Under the pieces are notes generated by a model, which was not told where the DNA came from, made no database searches, and worked only from the letters and a program-made list of their open reading frames with translations. A stretch of DNA of 40,438 nucleotides from Pseudomonadota bacterium (GTDB taxonomy: Bacteria > Pseudomonadota > Alphaproteobacteria > Rhizobiales > Pleomorphomonadaceae). This document shows positions 9,305-16,741 of the stretch, piece by piece. The position numbers were made by a program, and so were the translations under genes. How positions within the stretch are numbered: position 1 is the stretch's first letter; each line of letters opens with the position of its first letter. The DNA is taken from positions 1 through 40,438 of the forward strand of contig JAGSYV010000068.1 in NCBI GenBank assembly GCA_018262505.1, written 5' to 3'.

Positions 9305-11349
9305 CTTGCGGAGACGAGCGGCGCTTTTGAATCCACGATGCGAATGGGCGCCTTTGCCTCGACGGTTTCAAGCAATGGCGCGCTGTGATCCACCGTCTTC
9401 AGGAAGAAATCCAGCGTCTCGCCGACGGTGTGCACCATGTCGATGGTCGGCCGCCACTTCAAGAGGCGTTCGGCGTTGCGGATGCTCGGCTTGCGGTGTT
9501 CGACGTCCTGGTAGCCCTTGCCGTAGTAGCTCGCGCTTTCCACCTCGCGGAAGCCGGCGAACGGCGGGAAGTGGGGACGCAACGGGTGCTTCTCGAAGCT
9601 TGCGAGCAGCATCTCGGCCAGCTCGCGGATGCTCGCCTCGTTGTCGGGGTTGCCGATGTTGATGATCTGACCGTCGCAGAGGCCGTCGCGGTTCTCGATG
9701 ATGCGGAACAGCGCCTCGATGCCGTCCTTGATGTCGGTGAAGCAGCGCTTCTGGGCGCCGCCGTCGATCAGCTTGATCGGCGTGCCCTCGACGAGGTTGA
9801 GGATCAGCTGGGTGATGGCGCGTGACGAGCCGATGCGGGCGGCGTTGAGGTTGTCGAGGCGCGGGCCCATCCAGTTGAACGGCCGGAACAGGGTGAAGCG
9901 CAGGCCTTCCTTCTCGCCATAGGCCCAGATGATGCGGTCGAGCAGCTGCTTGGACACCGAGTAGATCCAGCGCTGCTTGTTGATCGGCCCGACCACCAGA
10001 TCCGACTTGTCCTCGTCGAAGTTGGGATCGGTGCACATGCCGTAGACCTCGGAGGTCGACGGGAAGATGATCCGCTTCTTGTACTTGACGCAGGAACGGA
10101 CGATCTTGAGGTTTTCCTCGAAATCCAGCTCGAAGACGCGCAGCGGGTTGCGCGTGTATTCGATCGGCGTGGCAATCGCCACCAGTGGCAGGATCACGTC
10201 GCACTTCTTGATGTGATACTCGATCCATTCCGAGTGGATGGAAATATCACCCTCGACGAAGTGGAAGCGCGGGTTGCCGATGAAGCGCGAGATGGCGTCC
10301 GAGCCGATGTCGAGGCCGTAGACCTCATAGCCGTCCTCGGCGAGCAACCGCTCGGTGAGGTGATTGCCGATGAAGCCGTTGACGCCGAGGATCAGCACGC
10401 GGGTCGGCCGCTCGACGGTGACCTGAGGCGTCGTGTTGAGACGCGCACCGGTGACGAGGCCGAGGCTTTCGGCAAGCTGTGCGCCCTGAAGGTAGATGCC
10501 TTCCTCGCCCTGGCCGGCGGTAATCTCCAGCGCACCGCTGCCACAGGCGACCACGAAGGGATTGGTGCTGAGCACGCTGCCCGGCCGCGCCGGGGCGACA
10601 TCGTCGCGTACCCTGGCCTGCCAGATGATGAACTTGGTGGTGCCGGCATAGCTGAAGGCGCCGGGCCAGGGCTGCGTCACGGCGCGGACGAGATTGTAGA
10701 GGCTGCGGGCAGGCCGTTGCCAGTCGATGCGTCCGTCCTCGGGCGTGCGGCGGCCGACGGTGGTGGCCTTGGCGTGGTCCTGCTCGGCTTCCTCGGCGGT
10801 GCCCGCGGCGATTTGCGGCAGCACCCCGGTGAGCAGGCTCTTGGTCGCGGCCTTCAGCTTGTGGTGCAGGCTGAGCGCGGTATCGTCGTCATCGATCGCC
10901 ACCCGCTTCTGGCCGAGGATGGCGCCGGCATCGGCTTTCGCCACCATGCGGTGCAGCGTGACGCCAGTTTCCTTTTCACCGTTGACCAGCACCCAGTTGA
11001 GCGGCGCCCGGCCGCGATAGCGCGGCAGCAGCGAGCCATGCAGGTTGAAGGCGCCCTTCGGAGGCAGCGCCAGCAGGTCGGCCTTCAGGAGGTGGCGATA
11101 GTAGAAGGAGAAGATGACGTCGGGCGCCATGGCCCGGATGCGCTCGACCCAGAGCGGATGGTTGGCATCCTCCGGCGCGTAGACGGGAATGCCGAGATCG
11201 GCGGCGGTGCGGGCCACCGAGCCGAAGAACTGGTTCTCGGCTGCGTTGTCGGCATGGGTGAATACCGCCTCGACCGAATAGCCGGCCTCGACCAGCGCCT
11301 TCAGGCCGATGCAGCCGAGATCGTGATAGGCGAATACGACAGCTTTCAT
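9301..11349 (-). CDS. arnA: ArnA, bifunctional UDP-Ara4N formyltransferase and UDP-glucuronate decarboxylase
   Basis: This 682-residue protein has an N-terminal formyltransferase (about 1-300) and a C-terminal SDR-type oxidative decarboxylase (about 315-660). The residues known as catalytic in E. coli ArnA fall at the same numbers here: Asn102, His104 and Asp140 in the first domain, and Ser433, Glu434, Tyr463, Lys467 and Arg619 in the second. Both activities should therefore be intact. It supplies UDP-Ara4O to ArnB and formylates the UDP-Ara4N that ArnB returns. It overlaps arnC upstream and arnD downstream by 4 bp each. No ugd (UDP-glucose dehydrogenase) is in the window. Confidence 0.97.
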   Translation of the reverse strand: MKAVVFAYHDLGCIGLKALVEAGYSVEAVFTHADNAAENQFFGSVARTAADLGIPVYAPEDANHPLWVERIRAMAPDVIFSFYYRHLLKADLLALPPKGAFNLHGSLLPRYRGRAPLNWVLVNGEKETGVTLHRMVAKADAGAILGQKRVAIDDDDTALSLHHKLKAATKSLLTGVLPQIAAGTAEEAEQDHAKATTVGRRTPEDGRIDWQRPARSLYNLVRAVTQPWPGAFSYAGTTKFIIWQARVRDDVAPARPGSVLSTNPFVVACGSGALEITAGQGEEGIYLQGAQLAESLGLVTGARLNTTPQVTVERPTRVLILGVNGFIGNHLTERLLAEDGYEVYGLDIGSDAISRFIGNPRFHFVEGDISIHSEWIEYHIKKCDVILPLVAIATPIEYTRNPLRVFELDFEENLKIVRSCVKYKKRIIFPSTSEVYGMCTDPNFDEDKSDLVVGPINKQRWIYSVSKQLLDRIIWAYGEKEGLRFTLFRPFNWMGPRLDNLNAARIGSSRAITQLILNLVEGTPIKLIDGGAQKRCFTDIKDGIEALFRIIENRDGLCDGQIINIGNPDNEASIRELAEMLLASFEKHPLRPHFPPFAGFREVESASYYGKGYQDVEHRKPSIRNAERLLKWRPTIDMVHTVGETLDFFLKTVDHSAPLLETVEAKAPIRIVDSKAPLVSAR

Positions 11350-12326
11350 GATGGATTGCCCTGCTGGGGATGGCGCTCACCGACCACGGTGTGGACGAAG
11401 TAACGGGGGCGAGCGCGGACGTCGTTGTAAATGCGGCCGATGTATTCGCCGAGCAGCCCCATGGCGACGAACTGGGCGCCGATGAAGAAGAACAGGATGG
11501 CGAACAGCGTGAACACGCCTTCGGCCCCCCAGATGGGGCCGAAGAACAGGCGCATCGCCAGTAGAAGGATCGTCAGCGCGAAGCCGCCGAGCGCGATGAC
11601 AGAGCCCACAACGCTCAAAAGACGCAGCGGCGTGGTGGTGAGGCAGGTCACCAGGTCGTACATCAGGTTGATCAGCTTCATGAAGCTGTACTTGGACTCG
11701 CCGTGTTCGCGCTCGGCGTGGCGCACCTCGATCTCGGTGGCGCGGCGGGCGAAGGTGTTGGCGAGAATGGGGATGAAGGTGCTGCGCTCGTGGCAGTGCA
11801 GCATGGCCTCGACGATGGGACGGCGATAGGCGCGCAGCATGCAGCCATAGTCGCTCATCGCCTTGCCGGTGGTGCGCTTGATCAACAGGTTGATCATGCG
11901 CGAGGCGGTCTTGCGGAACAGGCTGTCGCGCCGGTCGGCGCGGATGGTGCCGACCACGTCGTGGGTGGCGGCCACCTCCACCAGGCGGGGAATTTCCTCC
12001 GGCGGGTTCTGCAGGTCGGCATCGAGCGTGATGATCAGATCGCCCGACACGTGGCCGAAGCCGGCCATGATCGCCGAATGCTGCCCGTAGTTGCGGTTGA
12101 GGATGACGGCGATGACCGGGCTGTCGGGGGCCTCGGCGGCCTCCATCATCAGGGCGGCGGAGTTGTCGGAGCTGCCGTCGTCAACCAGCAGGATTTCGTA
12201 ATCGCAGGTCAGCTGGTCGCAGGCGGCGGTGGTGCGGGCGATCAGCTCGGGCAGGCATTCTTCCTCGTTGAAAACGGGAATGACCACCGACACCTTGGTA
12301 ATGGGCGGCATGGCGAGGCGGTTCAT
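11346..12326 (-). CDS. arnC: ArnC, undecaprenyl-phosphate Ara4FN transferase
   Basis: A 326-residue family 2 glycosyltransferase with a GT-A domain ([34 protein letters not shown]) and two C-terminal membrane helices at about residues 235-260 and 270-295. It transfers formylated Ara4N from UDP to undecaprenyl phosphate. The ATG at 12326 is chosen because it overlaps the arnB stop (ATGA); the open frame further upstream lies inside arnB and shows no homology. Confidence 0.95.
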   Translation of the reverse strand: MNRLAMPPITKVSVVIPVFNEEECLPELIARTTAACDQLTCDYEILLVDDGSSDNSAALMMEAAEAPDSPVIAVILNRNYGQHSAIMAGFGHVSGDLIITLDADLQNPPEEIPRLVEVAATHDVVGTIRADRRDSLFRKTASRMINLLIKRTTGKAMSDYGCMLRAYRRPIVEAMLHCHERSTFIPILANTFARRATEIEVRHAEREHGESKYSFMKLINLMYDLVTCLTTTPLRLLSVVGSVIALGGFALTILLLAMRLFFGPIWGAEGVFTLFAILFFFIGAQFVAMGLLGEYIGRIYNDVRARPRYFVHTVVGERHPQQGNPS

Positions 12327-13462
12327 GCTCTGACGATCTCCTTGAGCGCCGAGACCACCCGGTCGACATCGGCATCCGTCATGTCGGGGAACAGCGGCAG
12401 CGAGCAGATGCGCGCCGAGTTCCACTCGGTGTTGGCAAGGTGCAGCGCCGGATAGCGCTCTCGATAGTATTTCTGGGTGTGGGCGGCGCGGAAATGCAGG
12501 CCGGTGCCGATGCCGCGCTCCTTGAGCGCCGCCATCAGCCCGTCGCGGTCGATGCCGCAGCGCGCCTCGTCGACGCGGACGATGAACAGGTGCCAGGCGT
12601 GCTGGTGCGGCCAGAACGGCAGGGCGAGCGGCTGCAGCGGCAGGTCGGCCCACTCAGAGAAGTAGCGGGTGGCAAGCTCGGTGCGGCGGGCATTGTGGGC
12701 GGCGAGCGCCTTGAGCTGCACCAGCGCGATGGCGGCGTTGATATCGGCGAGATTGTACTTGAAGCCGGGCCGGATCACCTCGGCCTGCGGCGCACGCCCT
12801 TGCGTCAGCCGGTCGAAGGCATCGACGCCGAGGCCGTGGAACTTCAGGCTGCGGATGCGGTCGGCGAGCTCGGCGTCGTCGGTGACGATCATGCCGCCCT
12901 CGGCGCAGGTCATGTTCTTGATGGCGTGGAAGGAGAAGATCGCCGTGCCTTCGCTGCCGACATGCCGGCCCTTGTAGTACGTGCCGCTGGCATGCGCCGC
13001 GTCCTCGATCAGCGCGATGCCGTGGCGGCGGGCGACGGCGCGGATTGGGTCGAGATCAAGGGAGGCGCCGGCGTAATGCACGGGGACGATCGCCTTGGTG
13101 CGCGGCGTGATCGCCGCCTCGATGGTCTCGGCCGTCACCATCAGCGTGTCGCGGTCGACGTCGATCATCACCGGCGTGGCACCGAGCAGCTCGATCATAT
13201 TGAGCGTGGAGACCCAGGTGAGCGAGGGGGTGATCACCTCGTCGCCGGGGCCGATGCCGAGCGCCAAGAGCGTCACGTGCATGCCGCCGGTGGCCGAGCT
13301 GACGGCCACCGCATGGCAGGCACCGGTCAGTGCCGCGAAGTTGGTTTCGAGTTCGGCGGCCTTGGGGCCGGTGGTGATCCAGCCGGAGCGCAGAACCTCG
13401 GCCACGGCGGCGATTTCATCCCCGCCCATCGATGGGCGGGAAAAGGGCAGGAAGTCAGCCAT
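12323..13462 (-). CDS. arnB: ArnB, UDP-Ara4O aminotransferase
   Basis: A 379-residue PLP-dependent aminotransferase of the DegT/DnrJ/EryC1 type. The PLP lysine is Lys182 in [15 protein letters not shown], the phosphate-binding motif is SSATGGMH and the aspartate is in [10 protein letters not shown]. It converts UDP-Ara4O to UDP-Ara4N with glutamate. It is the first gene of the operon, and the promoter must lie in the 485 bp upstream. No CTTAAG-type PmrA box is visible there, although the window holds such boxes elsewhere. Confidence 0.95.
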   Translation of the reverse strand: MADFLPFSRPSMGGDEIAAVAEVLRSGWITTGPKAAELETNFAALTGACHAVAVSSATGGMHVTLLALGIGPGDEVITPSLTWVSTLNMIELLGATPVMIDVDRDTLMVTAETIEAAITPRTKAIVPVHYAGASLDLDPIRAVARRHGIALIEDAAHASGTYYKGRHVGSEGTAIFSFHAIKNMTCAEGGMIVTDDAELADRIRSLKFHGLGVDAFDRLTQGRAPQAEVIRPGFKYNLADINAAIALVQLKALAAHNARRTELATRYFSEWADLPLQPLALPFWPHQHAWHLFIVRVDEARCGIDRDGLMAALKERGIGTGLHFRAAHTQKYYRERYPALHLANTEWNSARICSLPLFPDMTDADVDRVVSALKEIVRA

Positions 13463-13742
13463 GAAGCACGCAGTTCACCTTACCTTGTGGAAGCAGGCAC
13501 TCCTACACCGGCGGGCCGCTTTTCGAAAGACCCCTGTATCGCCGCGCCAACTCCGACGTTTATCTGCGTCGAGCCATATGTCGCCGAACTGAAGTCAAAC
13601 TGAAATTCTGCCGCGCGGCGCCAAAGTCTTGTTTCAGCCCGCTTCTAGCCACTCTATCTCCAGGTTTCGTGGAGGCTCGGTGCAGGTTTGAATCAGGTAA
13701 ACATGACGAACGTCATTCGTTGATGGGCGCCATGTTTCGCGC

Positions 13743-13817
13743 TAGTGGTTCGACTCCGACATTTGCATCCGCCCGATACCACTCTCGGAGCAAATGTCGG
13801 AGTCAAGAGAACCACTG
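13743..13817. repeat. Inverted repeat 1 (palindromic element)
   Basis: The left arm at 13743-13766 contains GACTCCGACATTTGC. The right arm from 13790 contains the exact complement GCAAATGTCGGAGTC (15 bp), then, after a short non-pairing stretch, AACCACT matching the AGTGGTT at the left end. The loop is about 23 bp. It resembles inverted repeat 2 beside it in size and layout (AGTGG at the outside, CAAATGTC inside), so both look like members of one element family. Confidence 0.75.
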
Positions 13818-13832
13818 GCAAGTTATCGGTTC

Positions 13833-13909
13833 TAGTGGAGCTTTTGAATTTGACATTTGAGCTGGCGCCTTATGTCAGCCGGGACTCAAATGTCAAATTC
13901 GCTCCACTA
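13833..13909. repeat. Inverted repeat 2 (palindromic element)
   Basis: The left arm TAGTGGAGC, then TTTT, then GAATTTGACATTTGAG (13833-13861) pairs with CTCAAATGTCAAATTC and GCTCCACTA (13885-13909), apart from the extra TTTT. The loop is 23 bp. A degenerate single arm recurs at 26361-26383, so the element is dispersed. Confidence 0.8.
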
Positions 13910-13947
13910 CGAGTTGCACCTGACTTGGAAGGCATTCCGCCGACATC

Positions 13948-15555
13948 ATGGTTGAGACCCCGCCCCGCATCGCGCCCCCGGCACCGGGGTTCAGCGACCA
14001 GCCAGCCGACCTGCCGCCCTATGAGGTGACCTTGACGACGCCGCAAGCCGAGTGGCTGCGGCTTGGTCCTGTCAGGGGCTATGTCGAGGCGCTGCTCAGC
14101 GTCTCCGTCGGGCTGATCCTGGCCGATACCGCCCAGCGGTGGTTCAACCTTACCGACATCGCGCTGATCCTGCTGCTGTCGGTGCTGTTCCCGGCGATCC
14201 GCTATGGCATCTGGCCGGCGGTGCTGGGCGCGCTCGTCGCCTTTCTCGGCTACAATTTCTTCTTCATCACCCCGCTCTACACGCTGACGGTTTCCCAGCC
14301 GCGCGAAGTGCTGGCGCTGGTGGCCTTCCTGGTGGTGGCGGTGATCACGGCGGCGCTGGCCGGCCAATCGCGCGAGCGGGCGCGGGTGGCGACGGTGCGC
14401 GAGCGGGCCATCCGGCGGCTTTACAGGTTCACCCGCCGCCTGTCGTTTGCCGCCAATCGCCGCGAGGTGGCCGAGGCGGTGGCGGACGAAGTGCGGGCGA
14501 GCACCGCCAAGCGCTGCGCCGTGCTGGTCGGCGAGAGCGAGCGGCTGGCGCTGACGGCGGTGTCGCCTTCCGACACGGACCTCGACGACCTCGCGCTGAC
14601 GGCGGCCGACTGGGCGTATGGCTGCAAGGAAATGGCCGGCGCCGGCAGTTCGTTCCACGGCGACTTGCCCTGGCTCTTCCTGCCGCTCACCGTTGGGCGG
14701 CGGCCGGTGGGCGCCCTCGGGTTGGAGGTTGGCCATGAGGGTGCGCTCGACGATGACGAGCTGGCGCTGCTGCACGCGCTCAGCGAGCAGGCGGCCTCGG
14801 CCATCGACCGTGCCACGCTGGCCGGCGAAGCCGCCCGGGCGCGCGGCGAGGCGGAGACCGAGCGGGTGCGCAACACGCTGCTCGCCTCGATCAGCCACGA
14901 TTTCCGCACGCCGCTCGCCTCCATCCTCGGCGCCTCCACCAGCCTGATCGATTTCGGCGACCGTCTCAGGCCGGAGCAGCGCATCGATCTTCTCTCTTCC
15001 ATCCGCGAGGAGTCCGAGCGGCTCGACGGCATGGTGCGCAACCTCCTGTCGATCACGCGCCTCGAGGCCGGCGCCCTCGACATCCGCAAGGACTGGGTGG
15101 AGATCGGCGAAATTCTGGAACGGCTGGTCGATCAGGCGAAGCGGCGGGGGATCGGCGGCAGGCTCAAGGTGGCGATGCCCGGCGACCTGCCGCTCATCCG
15201 CGCCGACGCCAGCCTGATCGAACAGGCCCTCGCCAACGTGGTCGCCAACGCGGCGCGTTACGGCGGTCCCGAGGCGAGGATTCTCCTGACCGCCCGCCAG
15301 GAAGACGGCCGGCTCCAACTCGTCGTCGAGGACGATGGCCCCGGCATCCCGCCGGAGATCCTGCCCCGCGCCTTCGACAAGTTCGTGCGCGGCGCCCGCC
15401 CCATTGGCGATGGCGGCGACGGCAGCGGCCTCGGCCTTGCGATCACGCAAGGCATCCTGACGCTGCACGGCGGCATGGCTGAGGCGGAAAGCCCCATTGC
15501 CAACGGGCGCGGCACGCGGATCACCCTGTCGCTGCCGATCGAGGAGCCGACATGA
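13948..15555 (+). CDS. KdpD-like sensor histidine kinase lacking the N-terminal KdpD domain
   Basis: The 535 residues correspond to the C-terminal half of KdpD: three or four membrane helices (about 45-135, DUF4118 type, including GYNFFFITPLYTLTVSQPRE), a GAF-like domain (about 165-285), a HisKA domain with His317 in SISHDFRTPLASILG, and an ATPase domain (ANVVANAARYGG, EDDGPGIPPEIL, GSGLGLAI). The usual N-terminal KdpD and universal-stress-protein domains (about 370 residues) are absent, and a normal short N terminus takes their place, so this is a short form rather than a break. No kdpFABC is in the window. It overlaps the response regulator by 4 bp. Confidence 0.9.
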   Translation: MVETPPRIAPPAPGFSDQPADLPPYEVTLTTPQAEWLRLGPVRGYVEALLSVSVGLILADTAQRWFNLTDIALILLLSVLFPAIRYGIWPAVLGALVAFLGYNFFFITPLYTLTVSQPREVLALVAFLVVAVITAALAGQSRERARVATVRERAIRRLYRFTRRLSFAANRREVAEAVADEVRASTAKRCAVLVGESERLALTAVSPSDTDLDDLALTAADWAYGCKEMAGAGSSFHGDLPWLFLPLTVGRRPVGALGLEVGHEGALDDDELALLHALSEQAASAIDRATLAGEAARARGEAETERVRNTLLASISHDFRTPLASILGASTSLIDFGDRLRPEQRIDLLSSIREESERLDGMVRNLLSITRLEAGALDIRKDWVEIGEILERLVDQAKRRGIGGRLKVAMPGDLPLIRADASLIEQALANVVANAARYGGPEARILLTARQEDGRLQLVVEDDGPGIPPEILPRAFDKFVRGARPIGDGGDGSGLGLAITQGILTLHGGMAEAESPIANGRGTRITLSLPIEEPT

Positions 15556-16250
15556 CCGACAAGACGGTGCCCGACAAGACGGTACTCGTCGTCGACGACG
15601 AGCCGGCCATCCACCGCTTCCTCGCCCCGGTGCTGGAACTCGAAGGCTACAGCGTGCGCCGCGCCGACACCGGCCGTCAGGCGCTCGATGCGATGGCCGA
15701 GGCGCCGGCCGACATCGTCGTGCTCGACTTGGGACTGCCGGACATGGACGGCAAGGCGGTGCTCACCGAACTCCGCCGCTCCCTGAGCGTGCCGGTGGTC
15801 ATCCTGTCGGCCCGCGACCGCGAGGCCGAGAAGATCGAGGCGCTCGACCTCGGCGCCAACGACTTCGTCAACAAGCCCTTCAGCGTCGGCGAACTGCTCG
15901 CCCGCCTGCGCGCCGCGCTACGCCACCGGCCGAGCGAGCCGGAAGCCCCCGTCATCACCACCGCCGACCTCGAAATCGACCTCGCCCGCCACCGGGTTCT
16001 GAAAGCCGGCCGCGACGTCCACCTCGCCCGCAAGGAATTCGACCTCCTCGCCCTCCTCGTCCGCCAGGCCGGCACGGTTCTCACCCACCGCCAACTGCTG
16101 ACCGCCATCTGGGGCGACGAGCATCAGGGCGACACGCAATATCTCAGGGTATACGTGGGGCAGATCAGGCAGAAGCTGGGGGACGACGGGGAGGTTAGGC
16201 TGATCGTGACCGAGCCGGGGGTGGGGTATCGGTTCAGGGATTTGGGGTAG
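15552..16250 (+). CDS. KdpE-like OmpR-family response regulator
   Basis: The 232 residues form a receiver domain with the acidic pocket in VLVVDDEP, the phosphorylation site Asp59 in IVVLDLGLPDMDG and Lys108 in FVNKPF, followed by an OmpR-type winged helix (LLTAIWGDEHQGDTQYLRVY, VGQIRQKLG, EPGVGYRF) closest to KdpE. Its ATG overlaps the kinase stop (ATGA), so the pair forms a two-component system. Target genes are not evident; kup at 3.0-4.9 kb is a logical but unproven candidate. Confidence 0.92.
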   Translation: MTDKTVPDKTVLVVDDEPAIHRFLAPVLELEGYSVRRADTGRQALDAMAEAPADIVVLDLGLPDMDGKAVLTELRRSLSVPVVILSARDREAEKIEALDLGANDFVNKPFSVGELLARLRAALRHRPSEPEAPVITTADLEIDLARHRVLKAGRDVHLARKEFDLLALLVRQAGTVLTHRQLLTAIWGDEHQGDTQYLRVYVGQIRQKLGDDGEVRLIVTEPGVGYRFRDLG

Positions 16251-16741
16251 GGGGAGGCAAGGTTATGGTAAAGCCAACGCCGAGAAACGAACTCAGGGCT
16301 AGGTAAATCTTGGAGCCATGTCATCCCGTCTGAACGCTGCCACAGAAGCCGAAATTTAGCGGTAACACGCCCAAATGAGGTACCCGGGGCAAATTCCCGG
16401 GCAAGCTTGAAAAACTCCGCTTGGAAGACGGTGGCAATGCCCACCAAGTACTTGAAATCGCTTAATCTCGCACATGTTTGGCCAAAAGTAAAGGTGCTAC
16501 CGGCGACTGAAGGGCCCACGCATCACTGCGAAGGCCCTTCTTGTCCGTTCAATCAATCAGTACATTTCCATCTACACAGTTCGAGTGGCATTATCTCGAA
16601 TTTACCTAGCCGCAGCTAGGCTCGTAGGTGCGTGAAGTCGGTCACGCGAGTTGCGCCCCCATATCCTTGTTGTTAGCCTAAGTCAAGGAGGGCATGTTAG
16701 CAGCTATAGAAAACCCCAAAAAATCCGCGGTGGCAAGAGAT
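16251..16741. other. Low-GC intergenic region between kdpE-like and NTPase genes
   Basis: In these 491 bp base composition shifts from GC-rich to mixed, which marks the left edge of the foreign-looking NTPase segment. It holds two hairpins: CCCGGG on both sides of a 7-base loop near 16386-16404, and the stronger one at 16509-16540 listed separately. I see no tRNA, integrase or target repeat marking an insertion junction. Confidence 0.5.
16509..16540. terminator. Hairpin, possible bidirectional terminator
   Basis: GAAGGGCC and GGCCCTTC pair perfectly, and the loop contains a second 3-bp pair (CGC/GCG). It lies between two convergent genes, the KdpE-like gene (+) and the NTPase gene (-), where a shared terminator is expected. 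The following bases are TTGTCC, so the T tract is weak. Confidence 0.45.

Larger units (their letters stand above)
13463..13947. other. Intergenic region with arn promoter and two inverted repeats
   Basis: This 485-bp divergent gap between arnB and the KdpD-like gene must hold both promoters. I see no PmrA-type box and no strong sigma-70 match. Its right half is filled by the two inverted repeats listed separately. No convincing small gene is visible. Confidence 0.6.

Noticed and set aside
6754..15468. Long open frames opposite the arn genes and the KdpD-like gene (6754-8043, 10213-11403, 12440-13603, 13870-15468)
   Set aside because: Each is the complement of a well-conserved gene and shows the low-complexity composition of antisense frames.
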